NCBI GenBank assembly: GCA_026196955.1
Contig: JAPHTO010000049.1
Coordinates: forward strand, 1-64,000
Length of the DNA stretch: 64,000 bases
Direction of reading: 5' to 3'
Source: Colwellia sp.
Lineage (GTDB): Bacteria > Pseudomonadota > Gammaproteobacteria > Enterobacterales > Alteromonadaceae
In this document: positions 15,932 through 25,461 of the stretch, one piece after another
Layout of the letters: each line of letters begins with the position of its first letter
How positions within the stretch are numbered: the stretch's first letter is position 1
Notes under the pieces: generated by a model
What the model was told of the DNA's origin: nothing
Databases searched by the model: none
Seen by the model: only the letters and a program-made list of their open reading frames with translations
Made by a program: the position numbers and the translations under genes

Positions 15932-17629
15932 ATGAAAATACCACTAGGTGTTGATAAAGCAACTTCTAAATTAGTACTAATTAATGATTTGACAGAAGAG
16001 CAAAGAGGTTTAAAGAGTAATTGTATTTGCCCTGAATGTAAGTCCGATTTGGTTGCTAAAATGGGAGATAAAACCATTTGGCATTTTGCTCACTATAAAG
16101 GAACTGAAAGTAGAAACTGTCAAGAAACAGCACTTCATTTACTCGGTAAATATGTACTCTCCAAATTAGATTCAATTAAATTACCACCGTATAAAATTGG
16201 TTGTAGAAATCAAAAAGATATTTTGAAACGTTCTTATTCTATGGATGATATTTCAATTTTTGGTGAGGAAAATTTATTAATAATATCTTCGGAACAGGAA
16301 AAAACAATAGGGGATATTAAGGGAGATGTATTTTCTAAAGTTCAATATACTAATAATAACTTTTTTATAAACTTTGAAATTAATGTTTGGCATAAAGTTG
16401 ATGAAGTTAAGTTAGAAAAGATAAGGAAATTAAATATATCTACAGTTGAAATAGATTTAGCTCATTTATTAAATGAAAACCAAGTTGATTTTGATATTGT
16501 GAAAGCAGAAATAAATAAGGCAATTAATCAGCGTATTATATTTTTAGCTAATGATATAACCGAACCATTCCGAACTGAATTAAAAGAAAAACTCGATAAA
16601 AAAGTTAAGGCTAAAAATAACCAAATATCTAGGTGGGCTAAAGAAATTGAAGAAAACTTAACTTCCAATGGTGTGACACTTCCAACATATACCTTTTCTC
16701 TTGAATACTTCGCAAATGATGAAATCCAGAAAGTAATTGATAGTAAATTGGGCGCAGAACCTAAAATAGAAAAAAAGGTTCAAGTGATTAAGTTTAAACA
16801 TGTCCATGATAATCAATTTGAAATGTTATGTTCATTAGGAAATAAAACTAAAGAGTTAGTGGTTTTAGCTGATATTAATGAATTACCCACGTCTAATAGG
16901 TATAAGAACGCAGCACCTAGTTACCTTATTTTTAATGAAATTTTTTTGGATTCTTCTAACAAAAATATTCTGTTTGAGTGGGGAGAAAATGAAGTTGCTT
17001 TAAATTATCAAAAAAAATACAACTCAATAGTTAAATCCGAATTGAAGAAAATTAAAGCTAAAAAGTTGGAAAAAATTAATAAATATTTGGAACAGGTAGA
17101 TCAAATTTTTGAGTCAGATGTAATGCCTATATCCCCGAATTTATTACAAATAAAAAAACAAGCTAATTGTTACTATAAAGAACTCATTCAAAAAGGTTAT
17201 TCTGAAGAAAGGTTAAAGTCAGTAGTTGATGAGTATATAGATTATCAACACATATACGGCTGTGAACCTAAGTATTGGCAGCTAATTGCCTTTAGAGACA
17301 TACATTGGGTCGATAATGATACTATTGATATCGAGTTCCTTTCTAAACGCCTTACATCACTTGGTGTTACGCTTGTAGACCCATATAAGCAACTGTTGTT
17401 CAACTCAAAGTTAATGAAAGCAAATAATGTTGATTTACCTTTTACTACTCCATTCTCAATGTTAAAAATGTATTTGAATCATTTAATGGGATTAGGATTG
17501 TTAAAAAAAGGTAGAGGAGCAAGATATCAAAAGCAATTTAGGTATGGGAAATCGTATAAATCATTAAAACTTAATGATAAAGAAAATTATTTAAAAGTTG
17601 AAAATCAATTGATTGATATTAAATTTTAA
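15932..17629 (+). CDS. CoiA-like protein (competence/nuclease family N-terminus)
   Basis: The 565-residue protein begins with a CoiA-like module: CICPECKSDLVAKMGDKTIWHFAHYKG (residues 31-57) has the CxxC and HFAH signature, with a third Cys at 63 (NCQE). It continues into a beta-rich segment (INFEINVWHKVDEVKLEKIRKLNISTVEIDLAHLL) matching the CoiA nuclease-like fold. The remaining ~380 residues are Lys-rich and helical without clear motifs. CoiA proteins are linked to competence, but this wider family is common in defence islands. It begins 26 bases after the ATPase gene with an AAGGA ribosome binding site, so it may be a fourth gene of that operon. Confidence 0.7.
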   Translation: MKIPLGVDKATSKLVLINDLTEEQRGLKSNCICPECKSDLVAKMGDKTIWHFAHYKGTESRNCQETALHLLGKYVLSKLDSIKLPPYKIGCRNQKDILKRSYSMDDISIFGEENLLIISSEQEKTIGDIKGDVFSKVQYTNNNFFINFEINVWHKVDEVKLEKIRKLNISTVEIDLAHLLNENQVDFDIVKAEINKAINQRIIFLANDITEPFRTELKEKLDKKVKAKNNQISRWAKEIEENLTSNGVTLPTYTFSLEYFANDEIQKVIDSKLGAEPKIEKKVQVIKFKHVHDNQFEMLCSLGNKTKELVVLADINELPTSNRYKNAAPSYLIFNEIFLDSSNKNILFEWGENEVALNYQKKYNSIVKSELKKIKAKKLEKINKYLEQVDQIFESDVMPISPNLLQIKKQANCYYKELIQKGYSEERLKSVVDEYIDYQHIYGCEPKYWQLIAFRDIHWVDNDTIDIEFLSKRLTSLGVTLVDPYKQLLFNSKLMKANNVDLPFTTPFSMLKMYLNHLMGLGLLKKGRGARYQKQFRYGKSYKSLKLNDKENYLKVENQLIDIKF

Positions 17630-17689
17630 ACTCACTATATTTATCAAACGCTATAGCTATTATTTTTATACAAAAACAAGGGAATTTTG

Positions 17690-19327
17690 ATGGAACAAAG
17701 TGATTCAGGAAATGTAGTTTTAATAATTACTCTTATAATATTTTTTACACCTCTAATATTAGCGTGGTTGTCAAAGCGAAAGCGTAAAAAAATCGAAGTA
17801 GAATATGAAGAAGCTAAACAAAAGCTAAATATTGCTACGAATCAGGTTGAAGAGCTAACGAAAAAATATAGCCCAATAATTGATATCGAGTTACATGTTC
17901 AACAATTAATTGATGAAGCTGAAGAAGCTTCTGCATCTAATATCTCGCAATCAGAAACCATTTTAGCTAAAGCTGAGGCTAAAGCTAAAGAACTTTCAAT
18001 TACTAGTCATTCTAAAGCTGAAGCACTAATAACTGATGCTGAAATAGAAGTTGTTAATATTAAGGCTGAATCTAAAGAGTTAAATGCTAAAGCGAATCAA
18101 AAACTAAAGGATACTAGGGAAAAAGTAGTAGTTTTGACTAATGAGGCTCATGAAGAAGCAAATCGTATTGTTGAGTTAGCTAAAGTTCAGGCACAAGAGA
18201 TTGCTGGCGATGCATATGATGCTAAGTTAAAAGCAGACTCATATGAGACAGCAATAAGAGCAATGAAAAATACTATCGAAGGTTATAAAGATGATTACAT
18301 CATCCCAAATCATTCAGTATTAGATGATTTAGCGGAAGAGTTTAGTTTTAAAGATGCAGGTGAACAACTAAAGCAAGCCAGAAAACGAGTTAAAGATATG
18401 GTCAAACAAGGTCATGCTGGTGATTGCGATTATGTAGAGCCTCATAGGAAGACTTATGCCATTCATTTTGCTGTAGATGCATTTAATGGAAAAGTAGACT
18501 CGGCATTAGCAAAGGTTAAGCACGATAATTTCGGAAAAATTAAACAAGAAATTATTGATGCTTTCGCACTTGTTAATCACAACGGAGCACCTTTTAGAAG
18601 TGCTAGGATCAATCAGTCTTTTTTAGATGCTCGTCAAGAAGAGTTGAAATGGGCAGTTTCGACACATGAATTACGTCAAATTGAATTAGCGGAACAACGT
18701 GAAATTAAACAACAGATTCGAGAAGAAGAAAAAGCTCGAAAGGAAATGGAAAAGGCAATTAAAGAGGCTGAGAAAGAAGAGCGAATGATTCAAAAAGCTT
18801 TGGAAAAGGCTAGAGCTGAGTTAGCTAATGCCAATGCAGAGCAACGCAAAGAATTTGAAGCACAGTTAGCTGATTTAGAAGGCAAGTTAGAAGAAGCTGA
18901 AGAGAGAGGCCAGAGAGCAATTTCAATGGCTCAACAAACCAGACGTGGACATGTTTATGTTATTAGTAATATTGGTAGCTTTGGTGAGAATGTGTTTAAA
19001 ATTGGGATGACAAGACGATTAGAGCCATTAGACAGAGTGAAAGAGCTTGGCGATGCATCAGTGCCATTTTCATTTGATGTTCATGCCATGCTGTATAGTG
19101 AAGATGCTCCATCTTTGGAAAAAGAATTACATAAACGTTTCAATCGAGAATCAGTGAATAAAGTTAATCCGAGAAAAGAATTTTTCAGAACATCACTTGC
19201 CGAAATAAAGCAAATGGTAGACCAGCAAGGTGTTACTGAAGTTCACTGGACAATGAAAGCAGAAGCTACAGAATACAGAGAATCTATTGCAATTGAAGCA
19301 GCTCAGAGAGAAGAGGAAGTTGCTTAG
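17690..19327 (+). CDS. Coiled-coil protein with DUF4041 and GIY-YIG-like T5orf172 domains
   Basis: The 545-residue product has an N-terminal TM segment (~7-25), then a coiled coil rich in Ala/Glu/Lys to ~residue 190. A DUF4041-like region (~195-330) and a second coiled coil follow. A C-terminal T5orf172/MUG113-type GIY-YIG domain begins at ~425 (GHVYVISNIGSFGENVFKIGMTRR) and includes a conserved Glu (SLEKELHKRF). I start at ATG 17690 and not TTG 17687 because AAGGGA lies 6 bases upstream. The family is widespread in phages and islands and is thought to be a nuclease. It follows the CoiA-like gene with a 60-base gap and may belong to the same module. Confidence 0.85.
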   Translation: MEQSDSGNVVLIITLIIFFTPLILAWLSKRKRKKIEVEYEEAKQKLNIATNQVEELTKKYSPIIDIELHVQQLIDEAEEASASNISQSETILAKAEAKAKELSITSHSKAEALITDAEIEVVNIKAESKELNAKANQKLKDTREKVVVLTNEAHEEANRIVELAKVQAQEIAGDAYDAKLKADSYETAIRAMKNTIEGYKDDYIIPNHSVLDDLAEEFSFKDAGEQLKQARKRVKDMVKQGHAGDCDYVEPHRKTYAIHFAVDAFNGKVDSALAKVKHDNFGKIKQEIIDAFALVNHNGAPFRSARINQSFLDARQEELKWAVSTHELRQIELAEQREIKQQIREEEKARKEMEKAIKEAEKEERMIQKALEKARAELANANAEQRKEFEAQLADLEGKLEEAEERGQRAISMAQQTRRGHVYVISNIGSFGENVFKIGMTRRLEPLDRVKELGDASVPFSFDVHAMLYSEDAPSLEKELHKRFNRESVNKVNPRKEFFRTSLAEIKQMVDQQGVTEVHWTMKAEATEYRESIAIEAAQREEEVA

Positions 19328-20031
19328 GTTTAACATTGCTATATATAGCCAGACTTGGAATAATTTAGTTAGGTAGGAATGTGAAATACGTTATGACCCT
19401 GTAACATATTTTATATCCTACCTGACAGTATCTATACTGAATAACTCTACCATTTCCAATGCTACATCAGACATAGCCCAATAAGTTTGTACACCTCATA
19501 TTTTCATAAAATTTTCTGAATTGGATTAAATAATATAATTTTGAAACTATATTATTATAAATGAATTGTTTTTGTACCCCTATATGTACCTTTTTAAAGT
19601 AAGTTTAAATTATCCTTTAATATCAATGGGATTTCATAATCGTGCCAGTAATGATTGGGTATTAAGAAATTTGGGTATATCTATTATAATTTATTATTTT
19701 CCATAATTTTCGCGATCCCATATACAGTACTATTATATATTTTAAAAATTTTAGTTGATTGATAAATAAGGTAAATTTATTTCTCTCTTTTCCAAAAACT
19801 CTTATTTTTCTGGTTGCACTATAATATATAAAGCACGGTAACTTATTGTTTAGTATGCAAATAACTCATTTTTTTACCGTATTCCAGACACATACACTTT
19901 TAACTAAATATCCTAATATATGAGATGGAGTCTACTTACAGCATTTAAAATAGTTCAATCAGAACTGTTTAAAAAACAATCGAAGATGTGATAGTGTTGT
20001 TAAGTTCATCTTTTTATAAAGGGACTTATTT
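19328..20031. other. Long AT-rich gap before the five-gene cluster
   Basis: No gene of reasonable quality is visible in this 704-base stretch. Two similar short motifs, TTTGTACACCTCATA (19486-19500) and TTTGTACCCCTATAT, are too short to be meaningful. It should hold the promoter of the downstream cluster. Such long AT-rich gaps usually mark boundaries between modules in islands. Confidence 0.5.
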
Positions 20032-21057
20032 ATGAAAAAGTTATCTCTGGTTTATCTAACCTTCCTGCTCTCAGCCTGTAGTAGTTTACCAAACCTTGAT
20101 GTTGGCTATTATTTACCTAAATCACAAGTAGTGATTACAGTAAATCAGATAGTTGCATGCAAAGATGTAGCAAACTGGAGCTATACAGTTTTAAATACAA
20201 TCGATATAGAAGAGCAATACTCTGCTGATACGTCATCTATTAAATACATAAGCCTTAAAAATATTGATTCTTGGTATAGTAAATCAGATATTGAAATTGG
20301 TTTAAAAGATGATGGTCGATTATCTTCAATCAATAGTTCAAATTCTGGTCATGTTGGCGAATATGTCGATAAGGTTGTCAGTCTAGTCAGTAACATTAAG
20401 AGCCAAGAGATTAAGCCTGATTCTCATATCTGCGATTTTGTTGTTAAACACCATGAAACAAAATTTGATAAAGCTATAGGTATATATACGCTTAACTTGG
20501 TTTTTAAAGCTAGAAATGACTTTACTAACAAAGTCGATAATAAAATACATTTTAAACCAATGAATATCACTTCTGCTAATTATAATAGTTATTCAGATTT
20601 TTTAGGCTCCATCTCAGGTAGTTTTACAAACACTAATACGCATTCAACAGAACACTTTAAGAATATTAAAGACATTACTAATACTGAATTTATTGTATTT
20701 AAAGTACCTTTATTAGTTAAAGTTCAAGTTGATGTTATTAATAAGTCTCCTACAACTGCATCAAAAACTGTTAAAGCTCCTCACCTAAGCAATAAGGAAT
20801 ACAAATTACCAATACCTTCCGCACCGTTATTTGGAACCAATGGATTTGCAATAACACTAAATGAAAAAGGTGAAGTTAATAAAATTAAATACTCATCCGA
20901 TAATTCAGGAGCTGGAGGTGTGGACGCATTAACTAAGTTATACACCTTAAAAGAAAGTGATAAAGAAAAGGTGACAGAGTTAAATACTCAAGCAGACTTG
21001 ATAAAAGCTCAAGAAAGATTAGCCAAATGTCAGTTAGAGCCTAGTACTTGTGAATAA
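20032..21057 (+). CDS. Lipoprotein, first gene of a five-gene cluster
   Basis: The 341-residue product has a lipoprotein signal peptide with lipobox LSAC (Cys16), so it should be attached to the envelope. The mature part is beta-rich with Ser/Asn/Lys-rich loops and ends in a short Gln/Glu helix with two Cys (AKCQLEPSTC). I recognise no family. GGGAC precedes the ATG. The next gene starts 31 bases later, and all five genes to 25,175 run the same way with short gaps, so the lipoprotein is likely part of a common function: an envelope sensor, or the anchor for the secreted MBL enzyme. Confidence 0.7.
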   Translation: MKKLSLVYLTFLLSACSSLPNLDVGYYLPKSQVVITVNQIVACKDVANWSYTVLNTIDIEEQYSADTSSIKYISLKNIDSWYSKSDIEIGLKDDGRLSSINSSNSGHVGEYVDKVVSLVSNIKSQEIKPDSHICDFVVKHHETKFDKAIGIYTLNLVFKARNDFTNKVDNKIHFKPMNITSANYNSYSDFLGSISGSFTNTNTHSTEHFKNIKDITNTEFIVFKVPLLVKVQVDVINKSPTTASKTVKAPHLSNKEYKLPIPSAPLFGTNGFAITLNEKGEVNKIKYSSDNSGAGGVDALTKLYTLKESDKEKVTELNTQADLIKAQERLAKCQLEPSTCE

Positions 21058-21088
21058 TATTAAAATTACTATTTTAGGTTAATATAAA

Positions 21089-22366
21089 ATGAAATTATTA
21101 ATGTTTTTAAGTTTTTTGATTACAGGTATGAGCTTTGTTTTTAATGTGTCTGCATATGAAAATTTATACGTTACTCCAAACGATAAAATTAAAAACTATC
21201 TTAAGGTTAGGCAGGATTGGAAAAATGCTAACAACTTAAGTGGTAAGTTATATCCTAATGAAAAAGCCATACTAATTGAAAATATTCCTAGGTGGAGAAA
21301 AATTAAATTATCCGATGGGAAAGTTGGGTTCGTTAGTAAATCTTATTCAAGTGTAATAAATCCTGTAAATGACAATAATGAAGAAAAGAAACTTAATGAA
21401 ATGGTCATTCATTATTTACCCATCGGGGCTGGTTCATGTTCTATAGTTGAGTGTGCTGGAGATAATGCTAGGCCACTGATTGTAGATTGCGGTTCTTTTT
21501 CTAAATCAGCTAGAAGTGACTCAGATTTTGATGAAATTCAGGTGAAAAATTATTTTAATAAAATATTATCAAAATATACGTTATCTCCTAATGTTGTCAT
21601 TAGTCATCCTGATAAAGATCATTTGAGTTGGATTGATGATGCATTAGATGATGTAGCTGTAAATTCAATTTGGTTGGGTGGAGACTTTAATAATTATAAG
21701 AGAAAAGATTTCAAAAGTTGGCTCAAAAAACAAAAAGAAAAAGGAGCAAAGATTTACAAGGATCTTGGACATAATTGGCATAATAATGCACAGCCTATTT
21801 CTGAGTTGCAATGTGGTTTAGCTTCGACTTTTGCCTTAACTTCAAATGTAGGTGATAGCAGTGGGAGTATTAAAAATGGCAATAGCTTGGTTATTTCTAT
21901 TGAATATAATGAGTTTGTAACTGTCTTTAGTGGCGATGCTGAAGATGAAACCGAAAAGTCTGCTATTAAAAACTATGATGGCGCACTTAAAACAACCGTT
22001 TTAACGTCTTCTCATCATGGTGCCGAGTCTCATGGGAGTAATGGCATTAAAAATGGTGGGAGAGGTCAATCTAAGTGGGAAGAATATACTTCCCCATCTG
22101 TTTTAATCACTAGTGCTGGATATAAAAAGTATGGACACCCAAGATGTGGTGCTTTGAAGGGGTTTTATGATTATATAAAAAAAATAAATACTCCCCATAT
22201 GGTTTCTTGCGGTATTAACAATAATAAATTCAAGACTTATACAACTGGTAGAGCTGAATATGTTACGGAAAATAATGGTGTAATTAAAGTTACAACTAAC
22301 GGGTATTCACCGCTAAGAGTTAAGTGTTTAGGTGAGTCTTCATGCGATGATACTATTTATTTTTAA
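21089..22366 (+). CDS. Secreted SH3b-MBL hydrolase of the ComEC type
   Basis: The 425-residue protein has a signal peptide (~1-22) and an SH3b-like domain at ~35-90 (LKVRQDWKNANNLSGKLYPNEKAILI). A metallo-beta-lactamase domain follows from ~106. The metal motif is SHPDKDH (His173, Asp175, Asp177, His178), the ComEC-type HxDxDH variant, followed by FSGDAEDE and LTSSHHGAESHG. This makes it a likely phosphodiesterase or nuclease of the ComEC hydrolase class acting in the periplasm. An SH3b domain often binds cell-wall peptides. Three downstream genes appear cytoplasmic or membrane-bound, so the module spans compartments. No defect in the active site is visible. Confidence 0.85.
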   Translation: MKLLMFLSFLITGMSFVFNVSAYENLYVTPNDKIKNYLKVRQDWKNANNLSGKLYPNEKAILIENIPRWRKIKLSDGKVGFVSKSYSSVINPVNDNNEEKKLNEMVIHYLPIGAGSCSIVECAGDNARPLIVDCGSFSKSARSDSDFDEIQVKNYFNKILSKYTLSPNVVISHPDKDHLSWIDDALDDVAVNSIWLGGDFNNYKRKDFKSWLKKQKEKGAKIYKDLGHNWHNNAQPISELQCGLASTFALTSNVGDSSGSIKNGNSLVISIEYNEFVTVFSGDAEDETEKSAIKNYDGALKTTVLTSSHHGAESHGSNGIKNGGRGQSKWEEYTSPSVLITSAGYKKYGHPRCGALKGFYDYIKKINTPHMVSCGINNNKFKTYTTGRAEYVTENNGVIKVTTNGYSPLRVKCLGESSCDDTIYF

Positions 22367-22401
22367 TAAGAATATCATTTTAAAAATTAAAAGGGATTAA
22401 T

Positions 22402-23322
22402 ATGAGCAATTTAGACCAATGGAAAAATAAAACTGTTGAAGAATTAATAAACCGTCCTAAGGTTGAATTATCTCCTCAAGAGATGGAAAGAAGACAAATA
22501 TACTCATCACTATTATTTGCGATTACAGCCTATTACTTTAATGGAAATAAGTATGGAGATAATAATAATTACCCTCTAAACCCGAAGAACTTGAAAAGTG
22601 ATAGTTACTTGGGGCATAACATTGCTGCATTAGCTGTAAACAAGCATGGAGAAGTCATAGATTTTGAATTTAATCATAATAGACTTTTTAGTAGCTCAGT
22701 TGAGCACGCAGAATCAAGGTTGATTAGGCGTGTTTTTTCGTTAACCCAAGTCCATAATTCTTGGAAAGATGATGCTCAAGATTTACCTAAAAAATATGGG
22801 AATCTATTATCTGAAGTTTCCGTTTATACAACCCTCGAATCTTGTACTCAATGCACAGGCATAATGACACTAGGTGATGTAAAAAATGTTATATATTTGC
22901 AAGATGATGCTGGTATGTATCACATAGGAAATATAGTTAAAAATTTAACAGATGGGCAAGGGTTTATTGAAGCACCATTACCTATATCTGGTATTGAAAT
23001 AGAGTTCGATCTTTATGATGAGTTAAATGATGCATTTATACAGTTTAAGACACAGCAACGCTCTAAAGAAGGTTTACCCTTTGTTGTTTTTCCAAATGGA
23101 GAAGAAAAATATACATCATCTATAACTTCATTTCTTTGTACTAAAGAAGCATATAATATCTTCAAAAAAGGATTAGATAAATTGGAAGGATTTGAATTGA
23201 ATTATGCTGATTTCCAGCCTAATGAAAAAGCAATGTCAAATAAAGAAGTTTTAGAAGAATGTGTCAGTTTTTATGCTTATGCAACATCAATGGGAAAAAG
23301 AGGAACGCCACATCGTATGTAA
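22402..23322 (+). CDS. Zinc-dependent nucleoside/base deaminase-like protein
   Basis: The 306-residue protein has the cytidine/guanine deaminase active site: VEHAES (His102, Glu104) and TLESCTQC (Cys148, Cys151) coordinate zinc and supply the proton shuttle. The spacing is normal for the CDA fold. The rest is larger than a housekeeping deaminase, with an N-terminal helical extension (~1-65) and a C-terminal ~110-residue addition that may provide specificity. Substrate cannot be told: free nucleotide, RNA or DNA are all possible. AAAGGGA precedes the ATG. The gene lies between the MBL hydrolase and the small TM protein. Deaminases in such clusters are often anti-phage or toxin effectors, which is inference here. 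Confidence 0.85.
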   Translation: MSNLDQWKNKTVEELINRPKVELSPQEMERRQIYSSLLFAITAYYFNGNKYGDNNNYPLNPKNLKSDSYLGHNIAALAVNKHGEVIDFEFNHNRLFSSSVEHAESRLIRRVFSLTQVHNSWKDDAQDLPKKYGNLLSEVSVYTTLESCTQCTGIMTLGDVKNVIYLQDDAGMYHIGNIVKNLTDGQGFIEAPLPISGIEIEFDLYDELNDAFIQFKTQQRSKEGLPFVVFPNGEEKYTSSITSFLCTKEAYNIFKKGLDKLEGFELNYADFQPNEKAMSNKEVLEECVSFYAYATSMGKRGTPHRM

Positions 23323-23379
23323 AGTAAATTTTATATAAAGATAACAATAAAATAATTAATATTTAATAAAGGAAATTTC

Positions 23380-23727
23380 ATGGAAGTTAAAGTTCGTTGG
23401 GAAGTATCGCCCAAAATGTTTGATATAGTAAAAGAAGAATTTAATGCTAATGATATTAAATATAGAAAAGGGCTAGGTTTTGATCCTATATCGGGAGTGG
23501 TTGTAGCACTATCCGTAACTTTGTTGATAAAAATTGCATTGAAAGCTTTGAAAGATACAAAGTATTGCGGGGTCATCATTGATACAACAAAAACTCCAAT
23601 AGAAGTGAAAGAAATGCCTAATTGGGATCGAAATCAAATGTTACTAATTAGTGATAAAGGAGCTGAAATAAAGAGTTTCACCAATAAAGATGATGATGTT
23701 AAATCATTAATGAAGCTTATTAAGTAA
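23380..23727 (+). CDS. Small one-TM protein, possible EACC-type adaptor
   Basis: The 115-residue protein has an N-terminal beta-alpha segment (VKVRWEVSPKMFDIVKEEFN), a central hydrophobic helix (PISGVVVALSVTLLIKIALKAL, ~46-67) and a beta-rich C-terminus. This layout resembles small effector-associated constant components (EACC1-type) proposed as adaptors in multi-gene conflict systems. I offer that as a low-confidence resemblance, not an identification. AAGGAA precedes the ATG. The next gene starts 14 bases after its stop. The protein could anchor the deaminase or peptidase to the membrane. No enzyme motif is visible. Confidence 0.65.
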   Translation: MEVKVRWEVSPKMFDIVKEEFNANDIKYRKGLGFDPISGVVVALSVTLLIKIALKALKDTKYCGVIIDTTKTPIEVKEMPNWDRNQMLLISDKGAEIKSFTNKDDDVKSLMKLIK

Positions 23728-23741
23728 TTAAAGGAAATAAA

Positions 23742-25175
23742 GTGACTATATTGTTTGATAAAAGCGTTGTTTTTTATCATGATTCGAAAGGCTCAGAAAA
23801 AGTAAAACTCGATGAAATGATTAAATCGAATGGTCATTTTCCTGATGTACATGATACTCATAATACGTTGTTAACACATGTCAATGCAGCTATTAGCGGC
23901 GATTTGTTAGCAATTAATTTATCAAAGCCAAAGCGTGTTGTTGACAATAAACCATATAAAGCTCTGATTTATATTACAACTGAGGTTGATGAAGTTGCGA
24001 GGTGTACTAATGAGGGTGATTATTATTTAATTACATTAAGTTATAGCCTAATTTGTCGGATAGCTTTGATTGCAAGTCGGTTAGATGAAGTCATTATATG
24101 TAGAAGAGAGAAACAAAATTTTGGGGATGAAAAAAGAGCAGATAACGGTAGTGAAACATATCAAGATGCAGAGCTTCCCCATGATGATTTTTTATTTGGG
24201 CTATTAGCTAGGAGTGAAGATATAAATCAAACAGATGCTTTAAGGGTTTCTGACTCATGGATTCCTAATTGTAAAGATCATGGTTTTGGAACTCATATGG
24301 TTTTTTATGATTTAGTGCGTATGATTGTCCTTCATGAACTTGCTCATTGCATATTTGGTCATCTTGAAATAGTTGAAAATACTTTGGGATTGATGTCTTT
24401 GCAAGAGCACGAATTAAATAGTAATCAAACGGGACTGTCTGATAAAGAAAATGAATTGCTTCAATCCATTGAGTTTGAGGCAGATCGCATCGCGATATCT
24501 TCTATGACTGCCCAAATTTTAGTTGGATTTGATCCTGCGTGGGTGTTGTTCTCAAATGCAGATATTGAAATTGCAGATAGATTATCTGTATTAAATTTGT
24601 CTATAGCTATTTTTAGTTCACTTTGGGACATGAATGAAATCAAAAAGGGAATTTCAGCTCTTCCCCTTGCTGAAAGGGTTTCCAAAATTATTGATAGTAC
24701 TCATCCCCCTGCAATACTCAGGTATGCAAATATGTCTGAATTTATGTTAAGAAACTCATCTGGAATAGCACTAAAATTTAATATATCTGATCTTGCAATA
24801 AATACTGTTGAGGCAAAAGATAATTTAAATTTGAAGATGATATTAAATCAAGATCCACTCCAAACAGTATTAGAAGTTATAACTAGGCAATACTCAACTT
24901 TTTATATCGTAAAGATGAAAGAGGTTTGTGAATATTTTCATCAATATTTAGCTGCACAAGGGCCACTCAGGTTTTCCAGAAGACTAGATAGGCCTATCAA
25001 CTCGTATAATCAGAAATTGTCAGATTCAATGGGAATTGTCAGGTATAGTACTTTGAGTAAAATTTACCTCAGTTCTAATCAAGATTTTTTCAATATGCAG
25101 GAATTTTATTATCCTACTTTATTAGTTAAAACATCTAAATCGGAATCACTTGAGCTAGAAGATATATACTTTTAA
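23742..25175 (+). CDS. HExxH zinc metallopeptidase, last gene of the cluster
   Basis: The 477-residue protein starts with GTG, preceded by AAGGAA. It carries a gluzincin-type active site, HELAHCIFGH (residues 198-207), with a downstream EFEAD (~244-248) as third ligand, as in M48-like peptidases. No signal peptide or membrane segment is visible, so it is probably cytoplasmic. The N-terminal ~180 residues have no recognised domain. The C-terminal ~200 residues are helical. As the last gene of the cluster it may be the executioner: activated proteolysis of a host or invader protein, or of the deaminase. The opposite-strand ORF 24461-24685 is a shadow. Confidence 0.85.
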   Translation: MTILFDKSVVFYHDSKGSEKVKLDEMIKSNGHFPDVHDTHNTLLTHVNAAISGDLLAINLSKPKRVVDNKPYKALIYITTEVDEVARCTNEGDYYLITLSYSLICRIALIASRLDEVIICRREKQNFGDEKRADNGSETYQDAELPHDDFLFGLLARSEDINQTDALRVSDSWIPNCKDHGFGTHMVFYDLVRMIVLHELAHCIFGHLEIVENTLGLMSLQEHELNSNQTGLSDKENELLQSIEFEADRIAISSMTAQILVGFDPAWVLFSNADIEIADRLSVLNLSIAIFSSLWDMNEIKKGISALPLAERVSKIIDSTHPPAILRYANMSEFMLRNSSGIALKFNISDLAINTVEAKDNLNLKMILNQDPLQTVLEVITRQYSTFYIVKMKEVCEYFHQYLAAQGPLRFSRRLDRPINSYNQKLSDSMGIVRYSTLSKIYLSSNQDFFNMQEFYYPTLLVKTSKSESLELEDIYF

Positions 25176-25461
25176 ATGGCTCATATCTTTAACTAATAAA
25201 ATGTGAATAAATCTTTTTCAATACACATGCACTGTTTATTGGTGATAATAATTACAATTTTTGGAATACACTCCCTATTTGGGGGCATGCCTAGGGATTC
25301 GAATTCTTCTTGTGTTAGCAAAATATGATGTAGATATTATATAACTTCAATATTCATCATTTTTAGCCTTAACTCTGTCACAGTTGTCTGTCACACAAAT
25401 GTTATGTTATAATAAAGTTCAATAAAATCATTTTGTTATGTGATACTTGAAGTTGGGTTGA
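25176..25461. other. Island right-end flank, no gene
   Basis: AT-rich sequence between the peptidase gene and the attachment scar. It includes a direct repeat TCTGTCACA at 25374-25382 and 25387-25395. Short direct repeats close to an attachment site can be arm-type integrase sites, but nothing more supports that here. Confidence 0.4.

Noticed and set aside
19485-19584. Two similar TTTGTAC-type motifs as a possible integration repeat
   Set aside because: They are short, imperfect and in AT-rich sequence; no gene or boundary is linked to them.
25292-25320. GGGATTCGAATTC as a second tRNA T-arm
   Set aside because: The flanks do not form a T-stem and no acceptor end or CCA follows.
1-25461. CRISPR array to match the AcrVA2-like gene
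   Set aside because: No regularly spaced repeats of CRISPR type are visible; the only tandem repeat has a 9-bp unit without spacers.
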